Part shown: positions 1 through 12,292 of the stretch, piece by piece
How positions within the stretch are numbered: the stretch's first letter is position 1
How the letters are laid out: every line of letters begins with the position of its first letter
DNA from: Artocarpus heterophyllus
Lineage: Eukaryota; Streptophyta; Magnoliopsida; Rosales; Moraceae
Reading direction: 5' to 3'
Assembly: GCA_025403435.1 (NCBI GenBank)
Contig: CM046350.1
Span: 3,130,070-3,194,069, forward strand
Length of the DNA: 64,000 nt
Translations under genes and position numbers: made by a program
The notes under the pieces: generated by a model
Told to the model about the DNA's origin: nothing
What the model saw: the letters and a program-made list of their open reading frames with translations, nothing else
The model's database searches: none

Positions 1-1235
1 TTTTGCCCAAACTACTGCTTTTTTTTGAGCTTGCTGCTATAGTGGTTCCCTCGTTCTAAACGGTCCAGCACCTTGGCAACTTTCCCAGGGCTTGGTATTT
101 AATTATAGGGAAAATGTTATCTTTTTTTCACATAAAAATTATCATCTTTTCAAACTTTTTTTTTTTATAAATACTTCCTCTGATATAATTTAATATGAAA
201 TATAATTTGTAGTATGATATAATTTTTTTAAATATGATATGAATAAACATATTTTTAAAAGTGTGACCGAACATGTAAATTTCTCTTTAATTAAACACAC
301 TATTTTGATGAAAAGTTTGAGATTTGTTTACACAAAAATATTTTTATGGGTGAATATATAAGTAAACTTCATAAGTGATAGTAAACCTAATTTACACCTT
401 CGCCAAGAGAACTTGACTAAGACTCATCTGTCTTTTTAACAGATAGTTTTTTACCCTTGTCGTTATTAAGTTAATATATGTATGTATTTAAGAAGGAACG
501 GGAGCAAAAATTTTATAGTGCTTAAGAAATGACAAAAATCTTACAGTGAATTTGTTTATCTTGTCACAAACAGAAAATTGGGTTGGAAAACCCCATTTTC
601 ATCCATAATAAAATTTTGTCACAACTTCTCTAAATTTAGGGATGTGACTGGTTTAGGTAGAAGATGTTTGTATATTTTTGAGTTTTTTCAATTTTGCCTT
701 CATCTTCTTCCTCCTAATATCTCTCTACTCTGTCCCTATTTCCTCTCTTTTAAGGGTAAACTCTGGGTGGGTTAGGTAGATTTTAAGAAATTTTCAACCC
801 ACTCAAATAAAAGTTTGGGTTGGTTGATTTTAAATTAGTTTACTTAATGAACCTAAACTTTAAAAGAAACCCACTCAATTAAAATTCAGGTGAATTCGAT
901 AGGTTGATTGGATTAAGTATTATAAAGAAGGAAAAAAATTCTAATTAATAATTTACCAAAATAAGAAATATATAAAGAAAAAAACTAAAATTCACCACAT
1001 GTTCAATATCTAACAAAACTCCAATAAATAAGCTATACCTAACAAACAAAACATAATAAAAACTAAAAAAACAAATTATATATTTTTAGTCACAAAAAAT
1101 CAACTGCAACCAACATGTTGCATAATTGTCAATCTCCAACTTCAAGCATCTCCACTCAAACAAATAAAACAAGAAAGGGTTTTTTTTTACCTTTTTTTTC
1201 CTAGGGACTTTGAAGTGAAGAAATCAATAGGTAAG
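1..1235. other. AT-rich intergenic DNA
   Basis: No coding region could be supported. The open frames here are short, low-complexity and lack splice partners. Between about 760 and 930 there are several TGGGT/ACCCA-rich repeats (for example GGGTGGGTT and CAACCCACTC) resembling the arms of a decayed non-autonomous DNA element, but no clear ends or target duplication were found. The rest is T/A homopolymer-rich. Confidence 0.6.
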
Positions 1236-3350
1236 TGTAACGCCCTACTTTTTCAGGCCGTCACTTAAATTTTTTAAACATTATTTCTTAAACTTGGTTT
1301 CTTAATTACTAGAAAAAGATACCGTGTAAATTTTTTTCTTCTTCATTTAAACATACTTGAAACAATCTTGAATCTGTTGCAACATCTATTGCAACATAAT
1401 CTGAAATATAGCTTAAAACATAACTTTATAATTATTCAAAACATTTCATAAATATATCTTTTAAAATGTTTTTCATAAAACATCTTATAAAACATTTCTA
1501 TAAACATTAACTTTCTTAAAACTATAAAAATACTATTTTAAATAGTGGAAAACTTTTTATTTAAGCGGCGAAAATAAACTGTAGTGGTATCCATACACGA
1601 TCATTGTATCTGTCTCTCCGCGACCCCAAGCTCGTCAACAAGTTACACTGATCTCTTGTAGAACCATCTACAGCATGAAGGAACTTGTAATGTGCTTTCG
1701 CTCAATCACTTTAAACATAATCTCACAAAATATTAAAAACATTAATAAAAAAACGTTATTTTTAAACTTTTCCAATAAAACTTTCTTCATTAGCCTTCTC
1801 TTGTAAACATTTTTCATAAAATGTTTTTCATAAACCTTTCTTGTAAACATTTCTTAAATTGTTTTTATAAACAATTCTTATAAATATATCATGGAAAGGA
1901 ATACAAGCAGGACACAATACATGATTCTATTTATGCTCATTTATAAACATTTATTTATGAACTTTTTATTATCCTCCATAACTTACTTGAGTTTTTATCA
2001 TCATTCTTATCTTAGTTTATCTTACAAACTTTAGTATTTGTACCAACATCATTGATTATGAGATCGTAACTTTAGCATAACATTATGCTTCTCTTGTGGA
2101 AGACTTAAGACCATTGAACAATAAGATCATAACTTTATCATAACATGTATACCTTACATCAAGGAGGCTGATACGATACTTAATTAACATATTTGATTTA
2201 CCTTCTTATACCTTTAGTGAGCATATCAAATGCTAAATATACCATGTGCTATAACTTAGAATTTAAAACACTAAACATAGCAAGTGCAATATATTGCAAA
2301 TCATGCTTGATCTTTAAAAAAAATTATGCATACTTAATGCAAACTATTTTAGGCATATTTAAAGCATTTGAAAAATCATTTGTTTTATGCCATAGGTGAG
2401 GTTTGAGTTTTACTTGAACAACGCTCTAACGTTCCAATTCATAACAATTTTTTACGAAATATTATGCTTAAAATTTCGTAAAATTCATAATCTAAAATCG
2501 GTAGATAATTTTCGTGAACCATCCATAACTCCTAATCATTTCGATGAGATTTGTGACTTTTGTATTTTAACTTTCTTTAAAATCATATTATTAATAGCGT
2601 TCTTGGAATAACAGAACCAAAATCAACTTTCTTTGTATTTTAACTTTCTTTAAAATCATTGTATCAATAGCGTTCTTGGAATAGCAGAACCAAAATTGGC
2701 TTGTTCCAATTGGAATTCAAGCGGGATTTCTTTACAAAAATTGTCCAAATTGACATTTCCAATACATCACATATTGAACTCAAAAGATGATTCTATAACG
2801 ACCTCACCTACGCGGTTATTACTTAATTACTTAAACATATATTTAATTATATTACTTAATTTTGCGGCACATTTTTTTGTTAATAACTACCTTATTACAA
2901 GTTAACTTTGCTTGTTAATTTTTTTTTTTTTTTTTGCAGAACATTAAATAGAGATTTAATGGTTATCCCACAATATACCCAATGCTAGAGTCGTGCAGTT
3001 ACACATAATATCAATAGAGTCATAATTATCAAAAGCTATATGTGAAAAATAAGCATGTTGTATTCATTTCCTATGACTTCACTTTAATCATCTGTCGTTT
3101 TGCCACCGCCCATTAAACATTACTACCAGGTTATTTACCTACAGTATGAATATTTTTTAATAAGCTTTTACTCAGCAAGTAAAAATCATAACTCGTAAAA
3201 AATTTGAAATAGCATGTAATAACAATAAAAATGCATGTACCGATTATGCTCAGTTATGGTCTTCTCTTATTATTTATTGGGCCTGAATAGTCATACCGGT
3301 TGCACACAATCAATGGGATGTTAGAATTTGCAAGGTCCTAACAACACCGT
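1236..3350. repeat. Possible decayed Ty3/gypsy-type LTR sequence
   Basis: The segment starts with TGTAACGCCC, a 5' terminus common in plant Ty3/gypsy LTRs. It continues as AT-rich DNA with many variants of TTTATAAACATT and TTCATAAAACAT between about 1430 and 1960. No matching second LTR, primer-binding site, polypurine tract or gag/pol frame is visible, and the right end is arbitrary. It is best read as an old, degraded LTR fragment. A self-alignment or a plant repeat-library search would settle it. Confidence 0.3.
2559..2697. repeat. Two-copy tandem duplication (~73 bp unit)
   Basis: Copy 1 (2559-2631) and copy 2 (2632-2697) both read TTTGTATTTTAACTTTC, then an AATAGCGTTCTTGGAATA block, then CAGAACCAAAAT. 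They differ by a few substitutions and a small indel. There is no coding frame. Confidence 0.75.
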
Positions 3351-3559
3351 GACCTAATTTAATTTATCTTTTATTTTTTAAAATCTTAAGTTTCTCCATA
3401 AATCGAGAGACTGGTACGACTCTTTTAGTTAGTTCATTCTTAGAAGTTTTACTAATCAAATTAGTGAGCATGTAATTGATACGGCATAGCATATTGTGAC
3501 TAGAATTTAAACATGCTCACTACTTTTAAAAAAATCATTTATTTTAATCTACCAATACT

Positions 3560-3770
3560 GTAGACGAGATTCTTACTTACCTATTTTGGGTAGGTTTGAA
3601 TTATCTAGAATTATAAAAAACTTAACTCAACCCCACCCAATGAAAACTCAGAAGGGATAGGCTAATGGAAATTCTTATTTAGATTTGTCGAGTTTGGATT
3701 ATTTAAGATTTCATTAGGTGAGTTAAACAAGATTCATCAGATTGTTCGATTTTTTGTTCACCCTAACTCT
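3560..3770. mobile_element. Probable hAT-like MITE remnant
   Basis: The right edge near 3745-3768, read on the minus strand, is TAGGGTGAACAAAAAATCGA, a terminus type typical of small non-autonomous hAT elements in dicots. Internal CAACCCCACCCAATG and TTGGATTATTTAAG segments fit that class. The left end and an 8-bp target duplication were not resolved, so this is a remnant call. Confidence 0.35.
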
Positions 3771-5568
3771 CTTTGCTGATTATGATTAATTCGATGAGCA
3801 ATGCATTCCACTCTGGCAACAATCACCATGAACAAGTCACTGCCTCTAGACCTCAATCGTGATGCATAAGTCGACTATCTCTTTCAACGAGCAACGACAA
3901 CAATGACTAATGACGAGCTCCTCCGTGCAACTCCGTCGATGGGCTACTTTATGTGACTGTGACTCCGATGAAGACAACAACTGCCTTTGTGCAACCTACT
4001 TTGCGACTACGACGACTACGCCGAAAATGAGATTTGATGGTCGGCTTCATGGTGATTTGTAATGTTGTTTAAGTGGTTTTTTTTTTTGCTCTTTTTTAGC
4101 ACCATTAGACACTAATTTTTATAATGAAATGGAATTAAACTAATTTTGAAAAACCTCGGTCATATTCTCAAAAGGGGTTATAAAACGGCCAAACATACCT
4201 AAGTCCCATAACAAACGGAAGGCTTAGAATGACAAATAAACTCAAGCCTAAGAATTCTATTTTTTCTTATGTGAGAGCTTTTCATTATAACTCACTTTTT
4301 GGTTATCACTATAGTATACAAGAGTTTTATACTATAGCAACCAAAAGTTTAAGTTAAAATTGATTTTACTAAATACCCTATAAGTCAACTTCATATCTCC
4401 ATCCACGGCTTATGAGAATAATAGAATTTTAAAGAAAATGTATAGTTTATGGAAGACTAATTTGGCGATCACATGGAAAATGAGGCTTACTTCACATCAA
4501 AGTTCAAAGTAACAAAAGTAAAATTGAATGTTCTCACTCTAATTTGTTCTATCATCGTCACCTTAAATAGTCTAATGAAAAATAGTCATGAATTTAGGCA
4601 AGCTTTTCAGAAACCCTTCACAAAGTCATCCTTTTTTAAAATATTTTTTAGCCCACAAAAGGAGAATCAACTTAGCCCAAGATGATCAATATGAATGCAT
4701 CGTTTGGTGTGATAATCTTTTCATTAAAACCATAACCACAAAGAAGAAATAAAAGATGCCATTCCTTTCCTGAAGGCTAATCTTCATTCCCATTGGAAAA
4801 GTGGAAACCTGAAAAGCAGACAAACCGGCCAACCGAAGAAACGGACAAAGCATCTACTTCAAGTACATCTCATTGGTGTCTGCCACTAATGACTAATGTG
4901 CCCCCACTAGCTTAATCTTTGACATCCTAATTACCCTTAATCAGATAATTTGGAGAGACTTAACAAAAATATCTATATATTAACTAAAAGACCAATGACC
5001 ACTAAATCATGCAATTAGGATAAAAGGGGATGAAGGTTAGGCTTAGGAGCATGCAAGTTCAATCTTATAGGCCGTTTGAAAAATGAGATGGAATTAAGAG
5101 TTAGAACTGAAAAGATTTTAACATATGAGAATTTTATACTAGTCACTTTTGTTTTACACTGTAGCATACGAGAGTTTTACATTGTTATTATAGTTGTCAA
5201 ACACCATATTAAATTGTATTACAAAAAGATGGAAAAAAAAAATCCAAAGTGAGGAGGTAAATTTTTGAAGTTTTGTCTGTGTTGATAGTGCTTTTAACAT
5301 CTTCAAATGATATGTTTAGCAATGCAGTAGGGTTATTAGTCGAAGGGTATTTTTGTAATTAAAGAAGAGGATAAAAAAGATGTCATAAAAATAACAGTAA
5401 CATATAGAAAAAAGCAAACTTAAAAATTATATTGAATTCCAACAATGAAATAGAGATATAACCACATTCTCCAATAGAGAAAAAAGACTGTCAGGAAGAA
5501 CATAACCATAACCATAATCAAAATTCCTCTATCTTCCTAATATCTCAAGATCAGAAGCCAAAATCGTG
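3771..5568. other. Intergenic DNA upstream of the 101-aa membrane protein
   Basis: Positions 3780-4040 are a relatively GC-rich stretch with CGACGACTACG-type repeats and no sustained frame. Positions 4305-4345 and 5070-5210 contain copies of a module (AGAGTTTTATACT and its partner TACACTGTAGCATACGAGAG) that recurs in many MITE-like elements of this window. The 5070-5210 copy is bracketed by GGCCGTTTG and CAAACACC, as expected for a terminal-inverted-repeat element. The last few hundred bases must hold the promoter of the 5569 gene. No convincing TATA box was pinned down. Confidence 0.45.
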
Positions 5569-5874
5569 ATGGACATTCCACCACAGCTTCTTCAGTACAA
5601 ATATCACTTTGTCATAGCCATTTCTGTCTCAGCAATCTTGTCCTTGTTCTTGTATGCAGCTCCTCAGTTTGGAACCATTTTGGCCTATTTCTGGCCTCTG
5701 TTTGCGTCAACCACTCTGTTTGTGGTTGCGATAATCGCCTTCAGCGGCATCTCTCAGCTCGCCGTAGAAGCTGATCACAGCGAAAACGAGGCTGGTGAAG
5801 ATATTGTGGATTATGTAGCAGGCCAACCAGAACATCATAGTACTGATCATCATGAAGACAGTCAAAATTTTTGA
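5569..5874 (+). CDS. Small plant-specific membrane protein (101 aa), function unknown
   Basis: An intact single-exon frame encodes 101 residues starting MDIPPQLLQYKYHF. The ATG at 5569 is chosen because the codon before it (GTG at 5566) is not a eukaryotic start. Residues about 13-32 and 36-60 are two hydrophobic segments (FVIAISVSAILSLFLYAAP, then YFWPLFASTTLFVVAIIAF) separated by a short proline/glycine hinge, suggesting two membrane passes or a hairpin. The C-terminal 40 residues are acidic and rich in His (EHHSTDHHEDSQ). The layout resembles short uncharacterised plant membrane proteins related to DUF4408 proteins. The HFVI-S-S-LS core also resembles the start of the larger protein encoded at 22416-23132. 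A biochemical role cannot be assigned. Confidence in a real gene is good; the family assignment is tentative. Confidence 0.7.
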   Translation: MDIPPQLLQYKYHFVIAISVSAILSLFLYAAPQFGTILAYFWPLFASTTLFVVAIIAFSGISQLAVEADHSENEAGEDIVDYVAGQPEHHSTDHHEDSQNF

Positions 5875-6169
5875 GTAACAAGAAGAGACTCAAGTTTATG
5901 ATCTGCTTAATGTTCGGCCTGAATGATCAGAGACTAAATTACTGATTTAGTATCTGCTGATCAAATGTATAATGTTGTCTGTGACTGTAGTTAGTTTGCT
6001 TATAATGTTTCATCAGAAATCTGTATTTATGTTCTGTTCAAATTTATAACATTTGTGAAAACAACTTCCAGACAATTTAAGTGCAAAAAATTTCGGAATA
6101 ATGATTGTAAAGGCAGTTGGGTTCTTCACCTTTCATTTTTATTTTTTCCTGGTTGGTGTAATTCACGGG

Positions 6170-7380
6170 ACGTCCTTTGTATAACAGACGCAATTTTGTC
6201 ACTTTTGTACGTTGTACAATGTGGTATTATGAATCGTACGTAAAGAAAGGGAGGGGAAATCTAAAACGACATGGCGACAAGCAAGTTGTAGAGGTAAAAT
6301 GTCGTTTTTTCCCTAGTGAAACGACGTGCGTTTCATCTTATGAGAATAAGAAACGACATTTTCAGTCTTCTAATGTGGGAAAAGAGATGGGAGACAATCA
6401 ACCTGCTGATTACAAACGACAGGTCGTTTTATTTCTGACAAACATTATGATATTTCCCAAAGTTGTATATATATTGGGATACGTACTACATATTGTTTTG
6501 AGCTAATAAAGGGACACGTCGTTCATATGATGAAGAGAGATGTTATTTGATCAGTTGGAAGACAACATGTAAGTTTCTTACCGGAAAACGACATAAAGTT
6601 TTTGGGTTAAACAAGGAAACCGTTACCCATTTTTTAAGCATGTATAAACGACAATGACTTCAACGATTAAATAAAACTACAAAATAAAGAAAAAACTCCA
6701 GCTTTGACGCCAATAATATCAAATTTAAATTATATGTTCTTTATTTATGCGGCAAAAATGTGGCATCGAGTAAAACGACATTTTCATTTCTCTTTCTCTA
6801 TTTTTTTTTTTTAATTTTCATTTTATCACAACATTTCAGTGATACTGATGCATGTTTCTTTTCCTCAGTCCTCATCTTGCATGTAACAGCGACAATGATC
6901 GTCGTATTGCAATTCAAAACTACGCATATATTTCCAACAACTGCATATGCTGAGGAAATACGATATGTCGTTTCACTTTCTCTATGAATTAAACACAACG
7001 CTTAGTAAATGAAGAAAAAGATATTAGTTTAGAGTTTAAAGTCTATTTAAAACAAAAAGGCACGTCATTTATTCATGCGGCAAAGGCAACAAACAACGAA
7101 AGGACAATTTTTCCGTATAAAAATGGTTTAATGTCGTTTCCATCACAAACGACGTCAAGTTAAAACTACCTGTCGCATATAAACGACAATGAATTTTTAC
7201 GGCACGAACTTTGCTTAAAAGGTTCTGAAGTTTTTAAATTCCACATCCTAACAGATATTTTGTTCGACATCCCGTTTAGTCTTATGGTGGCATTGGCAAG
7301 AGAAGAAAGCGACATTTCAGTCAAAATGATTTGTCGTTTCCTAATCTTCGTGTCGCTAATAAGAGACCATACATCTCAAA
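6170..7380. repeat. Field of AAACGACA / TGTCGTTT motifs
   Basis: Across about 1.2 kb the heptamer AAACGAC or its complement GTCGTTT recurs at short irregular intervals, for example near 6262, 6300, 6352, 6413, 6425, 6586, 6646, 6773, 6965, 7132, 7147, 7180 and 7335. Further CGACAT/ATCGTC near-matches lie between them. Both orientations occur, with AAACGAC somewhat more frequent. Motif pairs sometimes lie back to back, as in AAACGACAGGTCGTTTT at 6414-6430. The open frames crossing it are not protein-like. A similar field lies at 23960-24960. Dense short motifs of this kind could be subterminal repeats of a DNA transposon, but no terminal inverted repeats were identified. Confidence 0.6.
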
Positions 7381-7593
7381 CCGTACTAGTTTGATTGTTG
7401 CATAGTAAAACAGAACATATAGACCATTAAAAGAAAAAGAAGAAGAACATATATACAGTGTTCTTGAAAAGCTAGTGGAATAAGAACAAGCTATTCTAGA
7501 TGCTCAAAATAATTAGTACACTCTATATATGTCCCCTAAATTCAACACTGTTTATGTTCACTATGATGAACAGTACACTTCCAGAGAAGGGCC

Positions 7594-7620
7594 TTTTTTT
7601 TTTGGGGGGGGGGGGGGGGG
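7594..7620. repeat. T10-G17 homopolymer junction
   Basis: Ten T residues are followed directly by seventeen G residues. This is an extreme homopolymer tract about 200 bp downstream of the TPK1-like stop codon. Its length is likely variable, and sequencing or assembly error in the count is possible. Confidence 0.9.
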
Positions 7621-7816
7621 CTGCTGAGAAAATTAGTAAATAGTAAAAATATACTTCCACATATCCATATACCAAATAGAGAACTCAAGATCTCCAGCAG
7701 ATGACATGGGTATCAACTATAGGATAGCTGAAAAATGAATTTATAGAAGATGATCAGGACGTTTATAAAAGAGATTAATGGTTCTTTCAAAGAAAAATAA
7801 AATGCTTAGTGCGAGG

Positions 7817-9114
7817 TCAGGTAGATTGAGAAGTAGCAAGATCCGATGATGTCAAAGTTCCTGAATGATCAACATCAAGTTCTTTAAAAGTTTCCATCAG
7901 AAGTGATATATCTTCCTTGCTGATTTTATCCATCTCCTTTAGCTTGTAGAGGACAAACTCTGCAGCACTAAAAAATTCCAATCCAATAAATTAACAGTAA
8001 TGAAATTGATGGAAACCAAAGGGACCTTTCCATATATGATATTGTTTTTAAGAGTCTATTGGTAGGACATGATTTTTAACTATCATGTCTTCATCAAATT
8101 CCGTTAATTTTTCATTTTTTAAAATTTGATATGATTCTGATATGATCTAACCGTATTTTACTAATAGAATTCACCTTCTTTTTTTTTTTACATTTTCTTT
8201 GTGACATGCTCTTACCTCACAACTTTGTCATGATCAAGATCTGCAGCCTCGAGATCCGAGGTAGTCAGCTTCCTAGTAAGAATCCATTTCACCAGTGATC
8301 TTTGCCTACTCTCGGTGTACAATTCAGCAAGGTAGAGAAAGAATTGTGCTAAGCAAATAGTACTGCTCAATATCCAGAAAACAGCAAAAATACGACCAAC
8401 TCTAGTTGAGAAGCTCTCATCTCCATACCCCAGAGTGGTAATAGTAGAACAAACACAATAAAAGGCATCCATTAATTGAAGATCTTCAACTGAATATAAG
8501 AATACAGTTCCCACTATCATAAGCAGAAAGAGCAGAACAGCTGATGTACCAAATTTGTACTTCACTTTGTGAGTTTCAACCTCTTTAAGAAGCTCAGCTG
8601 GACCGACATCTTTTTCGCGCATAATATGCATAGCTCTAACCAAGAGAAGTTCCTGCTTTTCTACTATGTAATCGGCCGCTTTGCCAAGAATCAGGCCAAC
8701 AAGAGCCATGCCAGTGAACACAAAAGCGCAGGCTAGTAGCTTTGCCAACATTGTATCAGGCACGAGGTCTCCATAACCAACAGTGGTCATCGTCACAACA
8801 CAGAAGTACATGGCGTCGAGGACTCCGTCCGTTTTTCTACCCTTGATTTGGTTCCTGACGAGGTAGAAACAAAGGGTTCCTCCACCTAGGTAGATGGCCA
8901 ACACGATCATGACCTGGTTTAGACTAAACTGTTGTTTTGCAGCCGTTGATGATGAGTCACAATGTTGGAGATTTCCATTTTGTTCTAGGCGGTTTTTAGC
9001 AGTACTGCTAGATTGGCGGCTTCTTCTTCGCTGAAGGGTAGTCTTTTCACTGCCTTGAAAACGATCTTGCACTTCTGAAAGCAAGGCTTCTTTAGCCTCT
9101 TGATCAGTGGCCAT
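7817..9114 (-). CDS. TPK1: Two-pore potassium channel, TPK1/KCO1-like
   Basis: Two coding exons were reconstructed. Exon 1 is 9114-8216 (donor AG|GTAAGA) and exon 2 is 7967-7817 (acceptor TTTTTAG|), with phase preserved, giving 349 aa. The start is MATDQEAKEALL at 9114; upstream in-frame sequence lacks an ATG and crosses an acceptor (AATTATGCAG|GTCC), suggesting a 5'UTR intron. The protein has an N-terminal basic/serine stretch (R29-S37, RRRSRQSSS) near where TPK1 proteins bind 14-3-3, then two pore units with TTVGYGD and TTLGYGD selectivity filters between paired membrane helices. Two C-terminal EF-hands follow: DLDHDKVVSAAE, split by the intron, and DVDHSGTLTSSD. TPK1 proteins are dimeric, Ca2+-activated K+ channels of the vacuolar membrane. 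Both GYGD filters are intact and both EF loops keep the acidic positions, so a functional channel is expected. Assignment to TPK1 rather than another TPK rests on the EF-hands and on recall only. Confidence 0.92.
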
Positions 9115-12100
9115 CGGAGGATTAAGTAAAGGGTATAGTCTGATTTCTTGCGAGGACCTGCATAATTTATACTTGGTCAATGAGATTCGTATGGAGTTAA
9201 TGATGACAATTAGTCAGATTGTGATTAGTAGCTTCTACCTGATAACCATTAGATTAATTGTAGAAATACATTTACTTTTAAAAAGTTTAGAAAACTAGTT
9301 CCAATTGTGATTTCAACTAATATTAAATAGTGTAAAGCTGTCACATGCTATAGTATAAAGCTCTCACATTCAACAATTTTTAAATTTAAAATTTTAGTTC
9401 CAACTAAAGTTTCAAACAGACTATTAAAATCAAAGTTTAAGAAATAAGATAACACCGAGAAGGGATTTCAACACCTATGAATAGGATTTAGCTGCAAGTT
9501 TTCTAAACTTTCTCAAGTCAAATTTGCAAGCAATACTTTTGCCCCGTTCCTTAAAAAATGAGTTTGTCTTTTTTCAAGTAGCATTAATTCCAAGAATTTG
9601 AATCGATGCAACGTCCATTTAAGCCTGCCTGCTTTTGAGGCTAATGCACATGTTATTAACGCGTTTGAAGATATAATATAAAACATACTTGAACTCAAAG
9701 CAACCGATCAATTTAACGACACGACACAACAAGAGCCTAATATGGATTCAAACAAAAAATTTGGACCCAAAAAAATTCAAATTTTATGAGAAAAAACATT
9801 AAAACATAATTGATTTGAACCGAAACCCAAACTATTTGATTCAAACCTATATTCTCAAATGGACTCCAAGCTGGTCCAAATTAATTCCAGTTGCAATAAA
9901 AGGCTTCACCATTTTCTGTCGGCTGTTTCCTTGTTGTTTAAGGATTTTTATAAGCCAAAAGGCTTTGAAAATAATCCTAGGCACGTGCAATTGATAATGA
10001 AATAAGTACTTTCTCCTTATAGACTATCATTCCATTGGCTGAGCTATCAAACACAATTAACACATGCACCTATATATATATATATATATGTTTATGAATG
10101 TATGTATGTGTCAAAGTTAAGCAATAAAAATCATATAAGGGTAAAAGAAAAGTACCCTTTTTTGATGGCAAATACAAACAGAAACGGAAGAATATTATTG
10201 TTACTTTGGAAAGGGTATATTAATCTTCATCTCCTGTGAAATGCAAATCCACCTCTCATATAAAACCTGGTCATGTTTGCAAATTAAACATGGATGGAAA
10301 AATATGCAGAAAGAAGGAAAATCCGCTTGAAAGGTCCTAGATATATGATCTGCAAAGCAAATAACGACCATTTCCATTGCTTCCAAATGGCTTAGTTTTC
10401 ACCGCGAAAGGTGCTTTGGGTGTTGGTTTACGTCCACGTCACCATTTGCACTTTTTTTTTTTTTTTTTGAGATAACACCCGCTTTTTCACCTTACAAAAG
10501 TAGTTTTATTCCTTTTTGCATTTGATATTTTATAAAAATACTTAAAAAAGCCACTTATATTAAACATCACAACTAATAAAAATAAATCCTATTTATATAA
10601 GTTTTATGTTGTGATATCCACCTTTTATTGTCATCATCGGTATTCTATAGCGTTGTTTGATATACAAACAAAAAAATTAATCAAATCTTTGGTAGCTCGT
10701 AGTGTACTCATATTTTACATTTCTATAAATTTAAAAAAAAGAAAGAAAAAAAAGATTGAAATAATATGACTCGCTTCCAAAAATGTGTTTTAGTATAAGA
10801 AAATGCAAAATTAATAAAAATCAAGTTCATCCAAAATTACAGATAAAATTATCCGTTTTACAACTCACGAGATATTTTTTATATTTTTATGGTCGCAAAA
10901 TGAAAAGTGAAGTTTAACATGGACAAAAATGTTATTTTTAATATATTTCTCAAAATCTAACATGTTCGTTCACATGTTTACGAAAGTATGGTGTGAAGTA
11001 AACTATGTATCATTTTTGAAATCTAAATCCTCATCTATTTTGAAGAGATATTAAAATTTTCTATAAAAGTGATGTTTTTACCTCTAATTCACATGTGCCT
11101 TCACTATCTTACAAGTTGTACCCGGATCGAGATTTGAAAAAGCTACAATACATTATCAAATAATTTTTATGAAATTGAAATTCGGCATAATATTTAAAAT
11201 ATCTTAAAAATATCTTTAATGGTATAGTAATTATTTTAATGGTATCATTTTTGAGACATGTAGAATATTTACAAACAATAATAATATTTTAATTTAATAA
11301 ACATAATTCCATTAGAAAAAATTACATTTTATGTCACTTTTAAAAGTTGCGCTTATTTATGCCACACTAAAAAAGATTATGCTATATTATCAACTATATT
11401 GTAGGTTAAGTTACGTCATAAATAAACATACGTGGTATCTATAAAGAGTGCATTTATGAATAGGGCTAATGAGACAATTGACCCAATTATGTTTATTGAA
11501 TTAAAATATGATTCTAATTTATAAAAATTCTACAAATGTCTCATAATGATATCATTAAAATTATTTATATGTAATTATATAATACAATATGTAATATCAT
11601 TAATATAATTGCTATATCATTAAGGATATTTTTAAAATATTTTAAATATTGTATTAGATTTTAATTTCATAACAATAATTAAGACACGTATCGTAATTTT
11701 TTCTTATTATGAATATTCCCTTTGTCTTATTAACGTCGAGATTTTTGGGTTGGGCCTCTTTTCTTAACAGAAGATATGACTGGGCCCAACCCATTACTAC
11801 ATCAAGTCAACAAAAGTCCATTAGTGAGCGTTTTGTGTTTAACTTGTTAAATGATTGACAGCAGAGGGAAAATAGAGAACGCTAAAACAGGGGCACGCAA
11901 GCAGAGGAAGAAGAAGAAGCACCAGAAAGAACAAGGGTTTAAGCGCTATCTCTCTTTCTCTCTCCTTCGCTGGTACGTGATTCTTTCAGCTGCCAATTCT
12001 CGCTCGCTTAAACCCTCTCAAGCCCAATTACTCCAAATTGATTTTTTTCACAATTTCCAGGTTTCAACTCTCTTCACACTTTTCTAAACTCCCAACACCT

Positions 12101-12292
12101 TTATATCGGTCATGTTTCTTTGCAGATCGTTTAATGTGAGCTAGATTGACCCATTTGCATTTTCCTTCCAAATTTAGTTTCTTTTTTGCAATTAAGTGTA
12201 TTTAGCATCATTTAGCTTTCTGGGTCACTTCAAAGTGCTGCTTGAGTAACTTCAGTTTGGTGTATAATAATTTAGTGTCCAAGTGTTAATTG
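9115..12292. other. Intergenic DNA between TPK1-like and FRS10-like genes
   Basis: The two flanking genes diverge, so both promoters lie here. Just left are the TPK1 5' leader and its inferred intron (acceptor near 9159). Positions 9330-9400 hold an inverted copy of the CACATGCTATAGTATAAAGCT module seen in many MITE-like elements of the window. There is a (TA)n tract near 10070-10090 and a T17 run near 10455. Positions 10500-11700 are AT-rich with no gene seen. From about 11850 to 12260 the FRS10-like leader is suggested by purine-rich GAAGAAGAAGAAG and CT-rich tracts, with possible 5'UTR introns not resolved. Confidence 0.5.

Noticed and set aside
6055..6506. Overlapping frames across the AAACGAC field
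   Set aside because: Composition is driven by the repeated motif, and the frames do not resemble proteins.
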